Shown here piece after piece: positions 61,576 through 64,000 of a stretch of DNA of 64,000 nucleotides. How positions within the stretch are numbered: the stretch's first letter is position 1; the number at the start of each line of letters is the position of its first letter. Both the position numbers and the translations under genes were made by a program. The notes beneath the pieces are model-generated. The model had not been told where the DNA came from. It was given only the letters and a program-made list of their open reading frames with translations, and did not search any database. This DNA is from Rhyacichthys aspro (taxonomy: Eukaryota; Chordata; Actinopteri; Gobiiformes; Rhyacichthyidae): NCBI GenBank assembly GCA_036850595.1, contig CM072154.1, positions 10,423,330 through 10,487,329 of the forward strand. The letters are read 5' to 3'.

Positions 61576-64000
61576 ACCATTCTATCTGAAACAAACGTGT
61601 AGGATAGTTATTGAATGACATGTTACAAATTGTGTGCTCATCTGGGATTTTGCAGACTGGTGATTTAAAACTGATTCAATCTCATGGCAATTATTGCTGG
61701 GCTTTTTGTTTGTAATTGTATATGTTTTCAAGTTTGCTCAGTGTCTCCTTAGATCCAGCTCTACCAATAGAAATGGTTTGTTCATGTGTGTTTATGGTGT
61801 TTACTATATGCTATGGCAGGACCCCATATTTCTGCTTTTACAGTCATTTGTTTCCATTTGGGGGACAGAATTAGCACCCATCCCATTGTTGCCATAGGCT
61901 AATGTGTCCTAGCAGCTGTTCCTCAACACACCTGTCTGTTTATCTGTCATCACTTCTTTCACTTTAATGTCCCCCCCATTTTTCATGCCTATGTTGTGTC
62001 TTTCACCACTTTCTCTGTTTGTAACCCGGGGGGCGATCCAGGTGGGTCAAAGCAAATGTTGAACTCATTGTTTGGACTGACCACAAATGTACTCAGCTAC
62101 TATTTCGCCTCCATATAAAAAGCCCTTGCCTGGAAAAGGAATATGTGGTAAAAGCTAGACATGAAGCAGGTGACCAGCTGAAGGTGGGGGTAGGGAACTT
62201 GACCACTTGTCCATCGGGGCACAGTACGAGCAGCTGCCTGCAGTTACAAGTCTTTCAAGTTCCTAACACTTTTAGCAGTAGTATCAGCTGCTATTCCCTG
62301 CCACACTCCACTAGCGTTTGGCCAGAACACACGATCCCTGCTGCTACTACGGCCACTCCAGCAGGCACCGAGAGAAATCCGTGCACTGTCTGCTAAATGA
62401 ACCCATTCAAGAGCAGCGTTTTTACAGTTAAACACCTGAACCAGCCTTTGAAGCTGCCCCCTGTAGTTGCCAAGGGCTTTGTCCAAACCAATTCATAATA
62501 ACTTATCAAAGCATGATGACAATTAACTCAACCAGAAGTACTTTCAAGCTCAAAGGATAATTTCCCCAGGCCTACCAACTCTTGACTTTCAAACAACAAC
62601 TTCATCTGATCCACTGCAGAAGGAATACATTCTTTCTCTCTATGTGGGAACTCAGAGTGATTAACAAGGGAATTCCTAATATGCTACTACTGAACCTGCT
62701 TTAAGCTCTCCATTCATCTAGTGCTGGGATGTGTTTCAACATCCAATTTTACATGTGCAGCTGTGCCCTCCATCTCTATCTATATCAAAGGCAATGCTCT
62801 GTGCAGCTCCACTTCTTCTTAATACCATTGTTGCTTCCCACCAATCCCAGTCCCCATGTGGGATATTCATGTGCTTCAGCGCAAAGTGAGCCACACACAC
62901 AGCCAATTCTAATTTAGATGATGCAATTTTTGAGTAATGTTTATTCAGAAATACATAGCAGATCATCTATCTCTATAATTTGACCCATAGAGCCTTGTTG
63001 AAGGCTTTTGGTTGCAGTACAAAGACCACTTGCAAGTGGTAACCATGTACTCATAAATATAATATGAAGTATTTTATATGATTGATCTCATTTAGATGGG
63101 CATCAGACAAAAAGAGGTGATGTATTTGTAGCTCCATACTTCACAGAAAATGGCAATGGAAACAAAATGCTGAATTTTCTCCTGCATTGGTAGAAGATGG
63201 GAATATTCAGTCTCAGTGTATAATATGTCTATGATAAAAGATATGTAGATGTGTATAATATGCATTGTTGTCATTTTAAATGTAAAGTCTAAAATTTAAA
63301 TGAAAACTACTACATGAATGCTAAAACAGTAAAAAGTTCAGATCATTATTGGTTTCATTGTAGTTACAGAAAAACAGTGGAGGACCTAACTATTGATTGC
63401 CCCCAAGCAGCTTTCTGCAGATGTGAACATCTACTGCCCCCCACAATCAATCACTGCCTCCTTGGTGCCACCCAAACATCCACAGACAATTTCTGAAAGC
63501 CTTTTGACTACAATAAAACAGTCATAGCATGAATTTTATTTTAAGCTCATTCCACAATTTCCCCTTCATATAATATAGATGTGACTCTATAGTCATGTTG
63601 AGAGGCCTAGTATAAGTATGTCCTCACCTTTAGTGCTTGCTTACTGCCCACCCTCTTAACCCCTCTTCCTCAATAAATCCCCTGAAAAGCCTGGTGTCGG
63701 ACAATACTATCCCTGCTGCTTCACTATGCACCAGCAAATCTCAGGAAACAGTGGTGAATACAGTAGGAAGTAGTCCGCGGGGATAAAAGTGGAATGGGAA
63801 AAGAGGGAGGAGGAACTGGATTGAACATGGATGCAGGAGATTGTGTGCAAGGGGAGGGGGAATTCTTTGGGAAGGGAGCCAATCCAATTACAGGCAGCGG
63901 TGCAGGCCTGGTTCTTTTGGCAGAACTAAATTCACATTTCAACAGTCCCCTTGCTTCTTCCCCCAGTAGCATCTGCCTCTTCCTGCTACTTTCATTTCTT

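Larger units (their letters stand above)
30879..64000 (-). other. plxna2: plxna2 intron upstream of the sema-end exon (open at the window edge)
   Basis: At least 33 kb of intron 5' to the sema-end exon; AG acceptor at 30880-30879 on the minus strand. The family has a preceding exon of about 60 codons ending in a VGTKSGKLKK-like segment. I looked for its reverse complement by eye and did not see it, so it probably lies beyond 64000. Contents: hAT element (36100-36599), a cytosine-poor repeat fragment (36625-36700), Tc1 MITE (41051-41557), an inverted-end element (46288-46820), two copies of a small dispersed repeat (37541-37618, 54141-54250), poly-T and poly-A tracts, and candidate regulatory blocks near 37.0, 42.3, 52.8, 59.1 and 61.4 kb. 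A distinct unannotated gene inside the intron cannot be excluded, but none is visible. Confidence 0.8.

Noticed and set aside
62030..62480. GC-richer block with reading frames on both strands
   Set aside because: Suspected repeat, but I could not define ends or match it to a known family, so it is left as ordinary intron.
1..64000. tRNA, rRNA, miRNA, CRISPR or viral sequences
   Set aside because: No tRNA B-box in a plausible cloverleaf, no rRNA, no spaced direct-repeat array, no recognisable miRNA seed in a stable hairpin, and no retroviral gene or LTR pair was seen.

Overview
The window reads as vertebrate, almost certainly teleost fish, nuclear DNA. There are no bacterial-style gene arrays. 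Two short exons with canonical splice signals sit in tens of kilobases of non-coding sequence. The transposon debris is of fish type: a Tc1/mariner MITE with long inverted ends, hAT MITEs, a LINE tail of the kind common in fish, and poly-A, CA and TGAA tracts. I cannot name the species.

The only gene I can support is a plexin-A receptor on the minus strand, best matched to plxna2. Two consecutive coding exons are visible. One (30878 to 30744, 45 codons) encodes the end of the extracellular sema domain. The next (5584 to 5484, 101 nt) encodes most of the first PSI domain. They join in phase 0 to give an uninterrupted plexin-A sequence, so the 25,159-bp stretch between them is one intron. Sequence above 30878 is the preceding intron, whose 5' exon I did not find, and sequence below 5484 is the following intron, whose 3' exon I did not find. 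The window therefore holds 78 codons plus 2 nt of a receptor that is normally about 1,900 residues.

Region by region: 1-5483 is downstream intron with a small retroposon bracketed by a perfect 14-bp duplication. 5585-30743 is the sema-PSI intron, with a hAT MITE near 6.6 kb, a diverged repeat also found near 3.8 kb, a SINE/LINE-like fragment near 16.4 kb and a LINE tail near 19 kb. 30879-64000 is upstream intron with a 500-bp hAT element, a 507-bp Tc1 MITE and a 533-bp element with inverted ends. Between these lie stretches whose composition (homeodomain-type TAAT cores, octamer, CCAAT pairs, local CpG richness) resembles conserved non-coding enhancers. I list them as candidates only, because conservation cannot be judged from one sequence.

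I found no tRNA, rRNA, CRISPR array, nested protein gene or intact transposase. I found no sign of a previously undescribed biological system. The most interesting points are the frame-preserving sema exon with a non-consensus donor, the structured MITEs, the bracketed retroposon and the enhancer-like blocks.
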